From the NCBI GenBank assembly GCA_943327755.2, contig CALPYF020000033.1, positions 1 through 46,849 on the forward strand: DNA of 46,849 bases, given 5' to 3'. Both the position numbers and the translations under genes were made by a program. Shown piece by piece: positions 13,045 through 22,731 of this stretch. Position 1 is the first letter of the stretch. Every line of letters begins with the position of its first letter. Below the pieces are notes generated by a model. It was not told the origin of the DNA. It saw only the letters and a list, made by a program, of their open reading frames with translations, and did no database searches. This DNA comes from Deinococcus hopiensis KR-140. GTDB taxonomy: Bacteria > Deinococcota > Deinococci > Deinococcales > Deinococcaceae.

Positions 13045-13797
13045 ATGTGGCCATTCGGAAAGAGCACAGCGGACCGCGTCAAAGACGCATTTAACGATGA
13101 TTCCCACCTGAAGAACCTCGGGCTGCAGGTGCAGGAACGCGGCGGCACCGTCAGCGTCAGTGGCATGGTCCCCAACTCGCGGTACCTGAACCTCATCCGC
13201 GTGATCGCGGAAGGGATCAACGGCGTCAAGTCCGTTAACCTGTCCGGCGTGACCGCCCAGGAGGAGGCCGCCGCTCCCGCCCAGCCTGCCCCGGCTGCGC
13301 CTGACGCCACCGTCACCGAGATCGCCCCCACCACCGGCAACATGAACGCCGGTAGCGCGGACATGGACGCCGAGATCAAACAGGCCGAGGACCGCAGCCG
13401 CGTGGCTAAGGCTGTCCTGAGCGCCATCCGCAGCAACGGCGAACTGGCCGACGATCCCATAGATGTTCTGCAGAGTGGCAGCAGCGTCATCCTGCGCGGC
13501 GTCGTGGACAATGACCATGAGAAGCGTCTGCTGGAACAGGTGGCGCGCGGCGTGAGCGGCGTCAGCGGTGTGGATATCAGCGGCGTGCGCGTCGCCCAGG
13601 GTGTCAAGGAGATGGCCAAGGAGAAGGACCAGGACAGTGGCGACACCGTGTACGTCGTCAAACCTGGCGACAGCCTCTCGGCGATTGCCGAGCGGTACTA
13701 CGGTGATCCCATGCAGTACAAGAAGATCGCGCACTACAACAACATCAGCAACCCCGATCTGATCCACCCCGGCGACCGCATTCGCATTCCGGGCTGA
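13045..13797 (+). CDS. BON-BON-LysM protein
   Basis: A 250-residue protein without an obvious signal peptide. Two BON domains (about 8-70 and 112-185) are followed by a LysM domain (about 198-248, VYVVKPGDSLSAIAERYYGD...IHPGDRIRIPG). The layout resembles E. coli Kbp/YgaU (single BON plus LysM), a cytoplasmic potassium sensor, but has an extra BON domain and an Ala/Pro linker (about 72-90). Potassium binding or envelope association are both possible. The start MWPFGKSTADRVKDAF is fixed by TACGCT 6 nt upstream. A 16-bp hairpin separates it from convergent ftsW. Confidence 0.8.
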   Translation: MWPFGKSTADRVKDAFNDDSHLKNLGLQVQERGGTVSVSGMVPNSRYLNLIRVIAEGINGVKSVNLSGVTAQEEAAAPAQPAPAAPDATVTEIAPTTGNMNAGSADMDAEIKQAEDRSRVAKAVLSAIRSNGELADDPIDVLQSGSSVILRGVVDNDHEKRLLEQVARGVSGVSGVDISGVRVAQGVKEMAKEKDQDSGDTVYVVKPGDSLSAIAERYYGDPMQYKKIAHYNNISNPDLIHPGDRIRIPG

Positions 13798-13809
13798 GTC
13801 ACCTCAGCC

Positions 13810-13850
13810 GGCGGGCGGCCCCAACCAGCCGAGCGTTGGGGCCGCCCGCC
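13810..13850. terminator. Bidirectional terminator between BON-LysM gene and ftsW
   Basis: A perfect 16-bp inverted repeat (13810-13825 with 13835-13850, 9-nt loop) fills the 62-bp gap between convergent genes. It is the longest perfect stem seen in the window and should serve both strands although no long T-run follows. Confidence 0.75.
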
Positions 13851-13859
13851 TGCGTACGT

Positions 13860-14972
13860 TCAGTCTGTAGCGGCCAGGGTGGGGGCCGGCAGATCCTCCA
13901 GGCCCGACAGCTGCCGGCGCACCTCGCGCATGGCGGAGTGAATCACCGCGACGGCCACGCTCATGGTCAGCATGCTGGAAAAGCCGTAGCTGACGAGGGG
14001 CAGAGGGACGCCGGTCACCGGGAACAGACCGGCCGCCACGCACAGGTTCACGAACGCCTGTCCCACGATCATGAACATCGCGCCGATGGCCAGGATGCTC
14101 GCACCGTGAATTTCCGGCGTCATGGGCCGCACGCGGCTGGCGAGGTGCGCCACGTCCAGCGCCGTGATCACGATCAGCCAGTACGCGAACAGCAGCATCG
14201 CCACGCCGAGCAGTCCCGACGTGAAGCCCACGGAGGCCACGATCAGGTCGGTGTGCTCCCCGAAGTAGGTGTACCGCAGGCCGTCCGGGCCCTGGCCGGG
14301 AATCCCGCCGAAACTCAGGTCGCGGTGCGCCTTGCCGATCTGATCGAGGCCCTGCTCGCGGATCTGTTCCACCTGCCGGTGGGTGTTCAGGCGATCCAGG
14401 ATGTACGGGTGCCGCTCCAGGTACGAGCCCACCAGGGGCAGCATCAGCATGGTGATCGCCAAGATCAGGCCACTGATGTTGCTGATCCGCACGCCCGCTG
14501 CGTACATCACGATGATGCCCAGGCCGAACATCAGGACGCTGGTGCCCAGATCCGGTTCAATCAGGACGAGCAGGGTGGTCAGCAGGATCATGCCGGTCGC
14601 GCTGATCAGTTTCTTGTGCACGCCCCGCCGCGCGAAGAACGACGCCAGCATGAGCACCAGCCCCAGCTTGGCCATCTCGGACGGCTGGAAACGGATCGGG
14701 CCGAACTGCAGCCAGCGGCGCGTCGCCTCGCTTTCCGCCGTGCCCACGCCCAGGAACGGCACGAGCAGCAGCAGGAACAGCGTGAATCCCCACACGACCG
14801 GGCCCAGTTTCAGGAACGCCCGGGGGCGCAGGCGCGAGACCGCCAAGGTCACGCCCAGCGCCAGCAGCGCCTTCAGGCCGTGGTCGGCGATCTTGTCCGG
14901 TTCGACCGCCGCGATGCCCAGTACGCCCAGGCACAGCAGCATGACTTGCGCGATGATCAGCTGGATGCTCAC
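13860..14972 (-). CDS. ftsW: Peptidoglycan glycosyltransferase FtsW/RodA family
   Basis: SEDS-family lipid II polymerase, 370 residues with about ten membrane segments. Visible family signatures are RRWLQFGPIRFQPSEMAKLG (about 85-104) and ISNISGLILAITMLMLPLVG; GIPLPLVSYG is represented by TGVPLPLVSYGFSSM near 335. The large loop contains IGKAHRDLSFGGIPGQGPDG. It follows murD with a GTGA overlap, so FtsW (division) is preferred to RodA (elongation) from context, since murD-ftsW is the standard dcw order. murG does not follow: the next gene is convergent. Confidence 0.88.
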   Translation of the reverse strand: MSIQLIIAQVMLLCLGVLGIAAVEPDKIADHGLKALLALGVTLAVSRLRPRAFLKLGPVVWGFTLFLLLLVPFLGVGTAESEATRRWLQFGPIRFQPSEMAKLGLVLMLASFFARRGVHKKLISATGMILLTTLLVLIEPDLGTSVLMFGLGIIVMYAAGVRISNISGLILAITMLMLPLVGSYLERHPYILDRLNTHRQVEQIREQGLDQIGKAHRDLSFGGIPGQGPDGLRYTYFGEHTDLIVASVGFTSGLLGVAMLLFAYWLIVITALDVAHLASRVRPMTPEIHGASILAIGAMFMIVGQAFVNLCVAAGLFPVTGVPLPLVSYGFSSMLTMSVAVAVIHSAMREVRRQLSGLEDLPAPTLAATD

Positions 14973-16267
14973 GCCCGCACCTCCTCTGCCGTGATCGCCT
15001 GGGCCGCGCGGCGGAACGCCTCGCCCCGCGCCCTGTAATCCCTGAACTGATCGAAGCTCGTGCCGATCGGGGCGAGGAGCACGCTGCCCTCACCCTCCGG
15101 TCCACCCAGGGCGTCCAGGCCCGCCTGCGCCGCTTCGCGCAGGGTCGCCTCGCCGTCCGCGCCCGACACGACGCGGTAGGGGAGACCCAGCCCGCGGGCC
15201 AGCGCCTCGCCGTCCTCACCGAACGCGATGACCTGCGCCACCCGCCCGGCCGCCGCCGCCCGCAGTGGGGCGAGGTCCGCGCCCTTGTCCCGGCCGCCCA
15301 CCAGCCACGCGACCGGTGGCACGGCGCGCTCCAGGGCCGCCTGCACGGCGATGGTGCGCGTGGCGATCGAGTCCTCCACGAAGCGCACCTTGCCGATGCG
15401 GGCGACCGTCTCGAAGCGCCCGGACACCGGCTGCGCCGCGCGCAGCGCCCCGGCCAGCACGCCCGATTCCACCGGGCGGCCCAGGTGACGCAGCAGGGCC
15501 TCGGCGGCCAGGACTGCCGCCGCCGCGTTCGCCGGGTGGACCCCCTCGGGCAGTTCGGAGGTGGGTAGCACCGGCGTTCCATCGGCCAGCGCGATCCGGT
15601 CCGACGAGAAGGGCCGCACCTGCGCCCGGGTCGGCACACTCAGTCCTTCCGGGACGACCAGTACGTCCCCGCCCTGCTGACCTGCCGTGATGTTCCGCTT
15701 CGCCGCGTGATACGCCTCCACCGTTCCGTGCCGGTCGAGATGATCCACGCCCAGGTTCGTGACCACCGCGACCGGCAGCCTCAGCCCAGGCACGCGCTCC
15801 AGCTGGAAACTCGACAGTTCCACCACCGCCACCTCGGCGCTGTCCACGACATCCAGCAGCGGTGGGTCGATGTTTCCGCCCTCGCGGGCGTTCAGGCCCG
15901 CCGCGCGCAAAAATCCCACCACTAGGACGGTCGTGCTGCCCTTCCCGGCCGTTCCGGTGATCCCCACCATCGGCAGCGCCGGGCGCAGGCGGGCCGCCAG
16001 GACCACCTCGCCGATCACTTCCGCGCCCCGCGCCTGCAGGGCCTGCAGATCCGGATGATCGATCGGCACGCCCGGCGCGGCCACCACCACGTCGTACACG
16101 CCACCCGCGTCCCCGCGTGCCCAGCCCAGCTCCGCCATCAGCGCCTCGTCCTCCGCGCCCGGCCGCGCGTCGAGCCACTCGCCCCGCACGCCCGCGCGTG
16201 CCAGGAACCGCGCTGCGCCCCGCCCACTGCGCCCCAACCCGTACACCAGCACCCTGTCAAGCTTCAC
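14969..16267 (-). CDS. murD: UDP-N-acetylmuramoylalanine-D-glutamate ligase MurD
   Basis: Cytoplasmic ligase adding D-glutamate to UDP-MurNAc-L-Ala in peptidoglycan synthesis, 432 residues. N-terminal Rossmann-like domain starts LVYGLGRSGRGAARFL; the ATP loop GITGTAGKGSTTVL is near residue 105; VVTNLGVDHLDRHGTVEAY (about 170) carries the central-domain histidine; GGRDKGADLAPL is in the C-terminal domain. The GTG at 16267 is chosen because TATGGT stands 6 nt upstream (leaderless), and the longer open frame runs through the neighbouring divergent gene. The TGA overlaps the ftsW GTG. Confidence 0.93.
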   Translation of the reverse strand: MKLDRVLVYGLGRSGRGAARFLARAGVRGEWLDARPGAEDEALMAELGWARGDAGGVYDVVVAAPGVPIDHPDLQALQARGAEVIGEVVLAARLRPALPMVGITGTAGKGSTTVLVVGFLRAAGLNAREGGNIDPPLLDVVDSAEVAVVELSSFQLERVPGLRLPVAVVTNLGVDHLDRHGTVEAYHAAKRNITAGQQGGDVLVVPEGLSVPTRAQVRPFSSDRIALADGTPVLPTSELPEGVHPANAAAAVLAAEALLRHLGRPVESGVLAGALRAAQPVSGRFETVARIGKVRFVEDSIATRTIAVQAALERAVPPVAWLVGGRDKGADLAPLRAAAAGRVAQVIAFGEDGEALARGLGLPYRVVSGADGEATLREAAQAGLDALGGPEGEGSVLLAPIGTSFDQFRDYRARGEAFRRAAQAITAEEVRA

Positions 16268-16273
16268 GCCCAC

Positions 16274-16279
16274 ACCATA
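16274..16279 (-). promoter_or_regulatory. -10 box TATGGT, leaderless murD promoter
   Basis: TATGGT on the minus strand ends 6 nt before the GTG chosen for murD; it decides that start. Confidence 0.45.
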
Positions 16280-16358
16280 GAACACCGTCCGCCCCTTGTG
16301 GTGCGTGCAGCACGTGAGAAACAATCCGGTCAGCCCACCCCGCCCCCGGAGGTTCCCC

Positions 16359-17534
<1,176 letters not shown>

Positions 17535-17539
17535 GACGC

Positions 17540-17567
17540 GGAAGCCGGAGCAGTCGCCCCGGCCTCC
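17540..17567. terminator. Hairpin between convergent genes
   Basis: GGAAGCCGG / CCGGCCTCC (one mismatch, 10-nt loop) in the 48-bp gap between the propeller-like gene and trmFO. Confidence 0.45.
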
Positions 17568-17582
17568 CTGACGGTCTGGCGA

Positions 17583-18971
17583 TCAGCCCTCTGCGCCCAC
17601 GGTTTCCGGTTCGCGCACCGGTGGCGGCGTGACGGTCACGCCCGCCTCTGCCTGCGCCCACGCCATGAACGCGTTCAGGCCCCGGCGGAACATCACAGGG
17701 CGTTTCTCGCGCTTGCCGAGCTTGCGGGGCTTGCCGGTCTTCTCGTTGATCTCGGCGGGCAGTTCCGGCACGAGCGCCCAGTTCACGTTCATGGGCTGGA
17801 AACCCTTCGGGTTCGCACTGGCGAGGTACCGGGTCAGGCCGCCCAGCATGCTCTCCGCGGGCGGCGTCAGGGGTTGGAGGCCCAGCGCAAGACGCGCCGC
17901 GTTCGTGCCCGCCAGCCAGCCGGTCGCCGCGGACTCCAGGTACCCCTCGGTGCCCGCCAGGACGCCCGCGACCAGTTTCGTCGGGTCGGCCTTGAGTTGC
18001 AGCGTGGACTCCAGCACCAGCGGCGCATTCAGGTACGTGTTGCGGTGCATCACGCCGTACCGGACGATCTCCGCCCCCTCCAGGCCCGGGATGAGGTTCA
18101 CGACCGCCTTCTGATCGCCCCACTTCAGGCCCGTCTGGAAGCCCACCAGGGACCACATGCGGCCCTCGCGGTCCTCCTGACGCAGCTGCGCCACCGCGTA
18201 CGGCCAGCGCCCCGTCTTCGGATCGTCCAGACCCTTCGGAGACATCGGCCCGAACCGGGGCGTGTCGATCCCGCGGCGGGCGATCTCCTCGATGGGCATG
18301 CAGCCCTCGAAGAACTCCAGCTTCTCCCAGTCGTGCGGCGTGTGACTGCGCGCCTGCTCCAGCGCCCCGAAGAACGCCAGGTACTCGTCCTTCGTGAACG
18401 GGCAGTTGATGTAATCCGCGCTCTGCTCGTACCGCCCCGCGCGCCACGCCACGTCCATGTTGATGCTGTCGAACGCAATCACGGGCGCCGCCGCGTCGTA
18501 GAAGCTCAGGCGCTCACTGCCGGTCAGGCGCGCCACGTCCGCCGCCAGCGCGTCCGACGTGAGCGGCCCCGACGCGATCACCACGATCCCGTCCGGCACG
18601 GCCTCCACCTCACCTTCCACGACCTCGATCAGCGGATGCTCACGTACCGCCGCCGTCACGCGCGCGCTGAACTCGTCCCGCTCCACCGCCAGCGCGTTCC
18701 CGGCGGGCAGCTTGGACGCGTCCGCCGCGCCCACGATCGCGCCGCCCACACTCCGCAGCTCGGCCTGCAGCAGACCCTTGCTCTGCAACTCCCCCTCGCC
18801 GCCCAGCGAGTTGCTGCACACCAGCTCAGCGAAATTCCCACTGCGGTGCGCTGGCGTCATCTTCACGGGCCGCATCTCGTGCAGGCGCACCTGCACGCCC
18901 AGCCGCGCCGCCGCCAGTGCCGCCTCCGACCCCGCCAGACCCCCACCGATCACCGTCACACGCTCACTCAC
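17583..18971 (-). CDS. trmFO: tRNA m5U54 methyltransferase TrmFO (folate/FAD-dependent)
   Basis: Makes 5-methyluridine at position 54 of the tRNA T loop using methylenetetrahydrofolate and FAD, 462 residues. FAD site VIGGGLAGSEAALAAARLG (7-25), family motif ELVCSNSLGGEGELQSKGLL (about 50) and INCPFTKDEY (about 188) carrying the conserved catalytic-region cysteine. C-terminal MFRRGLNAFMAWAQAEAG is typical. Begins with GTG; TACACT lies 8 nt upstream (18980-18985) and no SD is seen, so leaderless. Distinct from the SAM-dependent TrmA route. Confidence 0.95.
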   Translation of the reverse strand: MSERVTVIGGGLAGSEAALAAARLGVQVRLHEMRPVKMTPAHRSGNFAELVCSNSLGGEGELQSKGLLQAELRSVGGAIVGAADASKLPAGNALAVERDEFSARVTAAVREHPLIEVVEGEVEAVPDGIVVIASGPLTSDALAADVARLTGSERLSFYDAAAPVIAFDSINMDVAWRAGRYEQSADYINCPFTKDEYLAFFGALEQARSHTPHDWEKLEFFEGCMPIEEIARRGIDTPRFGPMSPKGLDDPKTGRWPYAVAQLRQEDREGRMWSLVGFQTGLKWGDQKAVVNLIPGLEGAEIVRYGVMHRNTYLNAPLVLESTLQLKADPTKLVAGVLAGTEGYLESAATGWLAGTNAARLALGLQPLTPPAESMLGGLTRYLASANPKGFQPMNVNWALVPELPAEINEKTGKPRKLGKREKRPVMFRRGLNAFMAWAQAEAGVTVTPPPVREPETVGAEG

Positions 18972-18979
18972 AACCGCGC

Positions 18980-18985
18980 AGTGTA
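18980..18985 (-). promoter_or_regulatory. -10 box TACACT, leaderless trmFO promoter
   Basis: TACACT on the minus strand, 8 nt before the GTG start of trmFO. Confidence 0.5.
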
Positions 18986-19020
18986 CGGGAAGCAGGGGCG
19001 GGCAAGTGTGCGCTGAGGCC

Positions 19021-19815
19021 TCAGCGTTCCGGCGTGCCGCCCAGCGCGGCCTTCGCGCGCGACAGGACTTCGTAGGTCAGGATGCGCAGGGCGCGCAGGC
19101 GGTCGTGTGGAGAGGGGAGGGTGCCGTCCAGCAGGGGTTCCGGCGCAGGGACACTGACGACGCTCACGCCCTGCACGCGGAACAGCGCGGCGGCGCGGCG
19201 CGAGTGACTGGGCGACGTGACGAGCAGCACCCGCGTCCAGCCGCGCGCCCGGGCCAGGTCACGCACGCGGGCCGCCTCGTCGCGGGTGGTGGTCACGTTC
19301 TTCAGCGTGACCAGGGTGGGGCCGCCCGAGGGGTACAGCGCGCGGATCAACTCGCGTTCCACCACATCGATTTTCGGGCAGTCGCGCGGCCCGATCAGCC
19401 CCGACTGCTCCGAGAGGGTCAGGACGGAAGCGTACCCGGCCCGCCACAGCTCCACGCCCCGCAGCAGGCGCGCCTGACTGCTGACGTCCAGCGTGCGCGT
19501 ACCGCACTGCACGCCGCCGCCCAGCACCACGATGGCGTCCGCCCGGCCGGGGGGTTCGCTCAGGGTCAGTGACGCCAGTGGGCCGCGCAGCACGGGCGTG
19601 ACGAGGCAGGCGGCGATCAGCACGGCGAGGACACCCGACCCGACACGCAGGGCCAACCAACTCGGCCGGAACGCCCCCGCCACGCCGCCCGCCACGATCA
19701 CGCCCAGCAGCACCCCTGCCGGGGCGCGCACCTCGCCCAGGAACGCGGCCAGTACGGCCAGTCCCGCACCTACCGCCACGCCGCCCGCCACGTTCCGCCA
19801 CCTCTCACCGGTCAT
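19021..19815 (-). CDS. DUF218/ElyC-SanA-YdcF family membrane protein
   Basis: A 264-residue protein with two or three N-terminal hydrophobic segments (about 8-80) and a DUF218 domain beginning DAIVVLGGGVQCG (about 110), with LTLSEQSGL and the loop VTTTRDEAARVRDLARARGW...LLVTSPSHSRRAAALF, the usual YdcF-type fold signature. Members act in envelope metabolism (ElyC affects lipid carrier and peptidoglycan in E. coli) but the reaction is unknown. The ATG at 19815 is chosen because TACACT lies 7 nt upstream, whereas a longer frame would run through this box. Divergent from a DUF305 gene only 67 bp away. Confidence 0.8.
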   Translation of the reverse strand: MTGERWRNVAGGVAVGAGLAVLAAFLGEVRAPAGVLLGVIVAGGVAGAFRPSWLALRVGSGVLAVLIAACLVTPVLRGPLASLTLSEPPGRADAIVVLGGGVQCGTRTLDVSSQARLLRGVELWRAGYASVLTLSEQSGLIGPRDCPKIDVVERELIRALYPSGGPTLVTLKNVTTTRDEAARVRDLARARGWTRVLLVTSPSHSRRAAALFRVQGVSVVSVPAPEPLLDGTLPSPHDRLRALRILTYEVLSRAKAALGGTPER

Positions 19816-19822
19816 CCGGGGC

Positions 19823-19828
19823 AGTGTA
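19823..19828 (-). promoter_or_regulatory. -10 box TACACT, leaderless promoter
   Basis: TACACT 7 nt before the ATG of the DUF218 gene; faces away from the TATACT box of the DUF305 gene. Confidence 0.5.
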
Positions 19829-19869
19829 GCGGGCTGCGGGAACAGCACCGGGCCTCATGGACGCCCCCC

Positions 19870-19875
19870 TATACT
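19870..19875 (+). promoter_or_regulatory. -10 box TATACT, leaderless promoter
   Basis: TATACT 7 nt before the GTG at 19883, one base off the TATAAT consensus. Decides the start of the DUF305 gene. Confidence 0.55.
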
Positions 19876-19882
19876 CGCGGGC

Positions 19883-20509
19883 GTGAACCTGCGCCGCGCC
19901 CTCCCGTTCATTGCCGTCCTGCTCGCCGCCGTAGCCGCCGCGCTGCTGCTCGTGCCCCGGTTGATCATGCCCGCCGAGGACAGCCGCGAGGTGCGCTTCG
20001 TGCGCGAGATGATCCAGCACCACACCCAGGCGATCGACATGGCCACCCGCATCCGCGACGCCACCACGGACCCGGAACTGCGCACCCTGGCGCTGGACAT
20101 CATGCTGGGCCAGCAGGAACAGATCGGGCAGATGCGCGGCTGGCTGACCCTCTGGGGCCGCCCCTGGGCCGGGGACGGCATGACCGCCGAGCACGCCCGC
20201 ATGATGGGCATGGCCACCCAGGCCGAGGTGGCGACGATCAGTACCCAGCCCGAGAAGCAGGCCGAGGTGACCTTCCTGCAACTCATGACCCGCCACCACC
20301 AGGGCGCGCTGGCCATGGTGCCCCCCGCGCTGGAGAGCGGCGTGCGGCCCGAGGTGCAGGCCCTCGCCCGGCAGATCGGGGCGGCGCAGAGTGCCGAGAT
20401 CACCCTCATGACCCGCCTGCTGAAGGACCGGGGTGCGCAGCCTCTTCCTGCCCCGGGCGCAGCTGGCGGGAGCATGCCCGGCATGGACATGGGTGAGCAT
20501 CAGCACTGA
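19883..20509 (+). CDS. DUF305 family protein, His/Met-rich
   Basis: Membrane-anchored or exported protein of 208 residues: an N-terminal hydrophobic segment (about 5-26, no lipobox) is followed by two DUF305 repeats, each with a His-His pair (EMIQHHTQAIDMA near 46 and LMTRHHQGALAMV near 134). The C-terminus is MPGMDMGEHQH, rich in Met and His. The ferritin-like four-helix DUF305 domains are often found in copper-rich contexts, so metal binding outside the membrane is plausible but not proven. GTG start with TATACT 7 nt upstream. Confidence 0.8.
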   Translation: MNLRRALPFIAVLLAAVAAALLLVPRLIMPAEDSREVRFVREMIQHHTQAIDMATRIRDATTDPELRTLALDIMLGQQEQIGQMRGWLTLWGRPWAGDGMTAEHARMMGMATQAEVATISTQPEKQAEVTFLQLMTRHHQGALAMVPPALESGVRPEVQALARQIGAAQSAEITLMTRLLKDRGAQPLPAPGAAGGSMPGMDMGEHQH

Positions 20510-20526
20510 ACCGGACGCCTGCAGGA

Positions 20527-20558
20527 TGAGGGGGACGCGCACTGGGCCGTCCCCCTCA
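20527..20558. terminator. Bidirectional terminator
   Basis: Perfect 11-bp stem TGAGGGGGACG / CGTCCCCCTCA with a 10-nt loop, followed on the plus strand by CTGTTCTGGCTTTT. Lies between the convergent DUF305 gene and the small gene after glyS. Confidence 0.8.
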
Positions 20559-20570
20559 CTGTTCTGGCTT

Positions 20571-20960
20571 TTACTCTTCGTCCACGCTCAGGTCGCCGAT
20601 CTCCCGGTCCAGGAAGTGCAGGTATCCCTGTCGCCCACCGGCGCGCGTCCAGGTCCTGACGCTGCTGCGAAGGCGGTTCACGCCCAGGCGCAGATCCTCC
20701 GGGCCCGGGTGATCGCCGGGCTGGGACAGGCGCAGTGTCAGGGTCCGCAGCGCCGCGTCGTGCACCTCGGCGCGCAGCCCGTCCAGCTTCCCCGGGGTGA
20801 AGGGGTGGTTCGTGGCCTCGGCGCGGTACCGGCGCGTCAGTTCCTCGTAGGCGCTGTCCACCATCGCGTCCGTCAGGTCCGGGTGCGCGGCGTACACGCC
20901 CAGCACCGCGAGTTCCACGGCACTCAGGTACGGCAGGAGGTGATCGGCGGGCATGCTCAC
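20571..20960 (-). CDS. Hypothetical protein coupled to glyS, 129 aa
   Basis: Not recognised. A soluble, mostly helical acidic protein (ends SVDEE) with Tyr/Leu-rich N-terminal part LLPYLSAVELAVLGVYAAHP and no Cys or signal peptide. Its GTG (20958-20960) overlaps the glyS TGA, so its translation depends on glyS; an ATG two codons further in is the alternative start. Because it is behind glyS in the same transcript, it should be under the same T-box control. Function unknown. Confidence 0.7.
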   Translation of the reverse strand: MSMPADHLLPYLSAVELAVLGVYAAHPDLTDAMVDSAYEELTRRYRAEATNHPFTPGKLDGLRAEVHDAALRTLTLRLSQPGDHPGPEDLRLGVNRLRSSVRTWTRAGGRQGYLHFLDREIGDLSVDEE

Positions 20961-22471
20961 CGCAGTTTCGCCTGCAGGTACGCGCTGAGGTCGCTGATCT
21001 TCACGCGTTCCTGCGCCAGCGTGTCGCGGTCGCGGATGGTGACGGTGTCGGTCAGGCTGGCATCCTCGCCCTTGCCGACGGTGTCGAAGTCCACGGTGAC
21101 GCAGTAGGGCGTACCGACCTCGTCGTGGCGGCGGTACGCCTTGCCGATGTTCCCGCTGTCCTCCAGCAGGATGCGGCCCAGGCCGAGCTTCTGCAGGTCG
21201 TTCTTGATGGAGCGGGCCAGGTCGACCAGTTCCGCCTTGTTGCGCGCCAGCGGAATCACGGCCACCTTGATGGGCGCCAGGTGTGGCTTCAGCTTCAGCA
21301 CGATGCGTTCGTTGCCGTTCTCCAGCGTCTCCTTCGTGAACGCCTCGCTCAGGACGGCCAGCATGGCGCGGTCCACCCCGGCGGACGGCTCGATCACGAA
21401 CGGCACGACCGGCTTGTTCGTCTCCGGGTGGGGAATGGTCAGCTTGGCGATGGAGTCGAGGTTCTCCTCCACGCGCGCCACGAGGCCCAGTTCCGATTGG
21501 TTCTTCGTGTGCGACCCGAGGTCGTAGTCGCTGCGGTTGGCGATCCCCTCAATCTCCTCGTGCCCGAGGGTGGGGTAGTCGTACATCAGGTCGTACGTGC
21601 GCTTCGAATAGTGCGCCAGATCCTCCTTTGGTACGTCAAGGATCTCGATCTTGCTGCGGGGCACGCCCTGCGCCTCCCACCAGCTCAGGCGCTTTTCCAG
21701 CCAGTGCTCGTGCCACTCCTCGTCGGTGCCAGGCGCGCAGAAGAACTCGATCTCCATCTGCTCGAGTTCCCGCACGCGGAAGATGAAGTTGCGGGGCGTG
21801 ATCTCGTTCCGGAACGCCTTGCCGATCTGCGCGATGCCGAACGGCAGGCGGCGGCTGGTGCTGTCCACGACGTTCTTGAAGTTCGTGAAGATCCCCTGGG
21901 CGGTCTCGGGACGCAGGTAGCCGTAGCTCTCGTCGTCCGCGACCGGGCCGATGGTCGTCTTGAACATCATGTTGAACGGCTTCGGCTCCGTCCACTCGCC
22001 GACCTCGCCGCTGAACGGGTCGCGCACGCCCGCGTCCTTAAGCGCCTGCGACGCCTGAGTGGGGTTCGCGTTCAGCGCCGCCACGACCGCCGGGAAGTTC
22101 TCCGCACTCTGCCCCATCGCCTCGGCGACTTTGGCGATCACGTCCGCCTTCTGATCCTTCACGAGGTGGTCCAGACGGTAGCGCTTGTTGTTCTTCTTGT
22201 TGTCCACCATCGGGTCGCTGAAGGTCGCCTCGTGCCCGCTGTGGCGCAGCACCTGCCGGTGCATGATGATGCTGGCGTCCAGGCCCTCCATATCGTCACG
22301 CTCGTACACGTTCGTGCGCCACCACGCGGCCTTGATGTTGTTCTTCAGTTCCACGCCCAGCGGGCCGTAATCGTAGAAACCCTGAAGGCCCCCGTAGATC
22401 TCCGAGCCCTGGAAAATGAAGCCCCGGCGTTTACACAGGCTGACGAGTTCTTCCATCGACGTTGCAGGCAT
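20957..22471 (-). CDS. glyS: Glycyl-tRNA synthetase, class II alpha2 type
   Basis: Charges tRNA-Gly with glycine. At 504 residues it is the single-chain dimeric (eukaryote/archaea/Thermus-like) enzyme rather than the bacterial alpha2beta2 form. N-terminus ELVSLCKRRGFIFQGSEIYGG and YDYGPLGVELKNNI are family-typical; motif 2 is in FRNEITPRNFIFRVRELEQMEIEFF (about 215-240, quoted in part) and motif 3 in EPSAGVDRAMLAVL (about 400). C-terminal anticodon-binding domain begins near LKPHLAPIKVAVIPL. The ATG at 22471 is preceded by AAAGGAG; the longer frame would enter the T-box leader. Followed by a coupled small gene. Confidence 0.95.
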   Translation of the reverse strand: MPATSMEELVSLCKRRGFIFQGSEIYGGLQGFYDYGPLGVELKNNIKAAWWRTNVYERDDMEGLDASIIMHRQVLRHSGHEATFSDPMVDNKKNNKRYRLDHLVKDQKADVIAKVAEAMGQSAENFPAVVAALNANPTQASQALKDAGVRDPFSGEVGEWTEPKPFNMMFKTTIGPVADDESYGYLRPETAQGIFTNFKNVVDSTSRRLPFGIAQIGKAFRNEITPRNFIFRVRELEQMEIEFFCAPGTDEEWHEHWLEKRLSWWEAQGVPRSKIEILDVPKEDLAHYSKRTYDLMYDYPTLGHEEIEGIANRSDYDLGSHTKNQSELGLVARVEENLDSIAKLTIPHPETNKPVVPFVIEPSAGVDRAMLAVLSEAFTKETLENGNERIVLKLKPHLAPIKVAVIPLARNKAELVDLARSIKNDLQKLGLGRILLEDSGNIGKAYRRHDEVGTPYCVTVDFDTVGKGEDASLTDTVTIRDRDTLAQERVKISDLSAYLQAKLR

Positions 22472-22479
22472 CACGTGCT

Positions 22480-22722
22480 CCTTTCGGGCAGGCGACGGGA
22501 AACAGCCCCAGACGGCGGCCAGTTCCCGGCACTCGCTCGTCTGGGGACGCATGAGGACACGCGCGGTTCCACCCCAGTTCCAGCCCCGGAATCCCCGGCC
22601 GACTGGCACTTTTGTCTGTGATCAGCTCCCCGCTGCCCTTCCCGCGCCGCCTGACCGCCCGACTCTCACCGTCACGGGCTCGCTCACTGGCCGCTGCGCG
22701 CGGTACTCCTGCGGATCAACAC
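22480..22722 (-). promoter_or_regulatory. T-box riboswitch, glyS leader
   Basis: Read on the minus strand, the leader contains the T-box core GGGGTGGAACCGCG (22562-22575), matching the consensus GGGTGGNACCGCG. The antiterminator pairs GGGG (22572-22575) with CCCC (22543-22546) and GCG with CGC around the bulge. The same CCCC starts the next hairpin, CCCCAGACG (22538-22546) with CGTCTGGGG (22506-22514), so the two folds exclude each other. An AGTGA element lies upstream, in the Stem I region, and a GGC glycine codon followed by A is at 22635-22637 (tentative specifier). Uncharged tRNA-Gly should favour glyS expression. The T-run after the hairpin is short (CTGTTTCCC), so termination or translation control are both open. 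Confidence 0.85.
22506..22546 (-). terminator. Hairpin competing with the T-box antiterminator
   Basis: Perfect 9-bp stem CCCCAGACG / CGTCTGGGG with a 23-nt loop. Its first four bases are the 3' strand of the antiterminator. Confidence 0.65.
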
Positions 22723-22731
22723 CTGAAGCAC

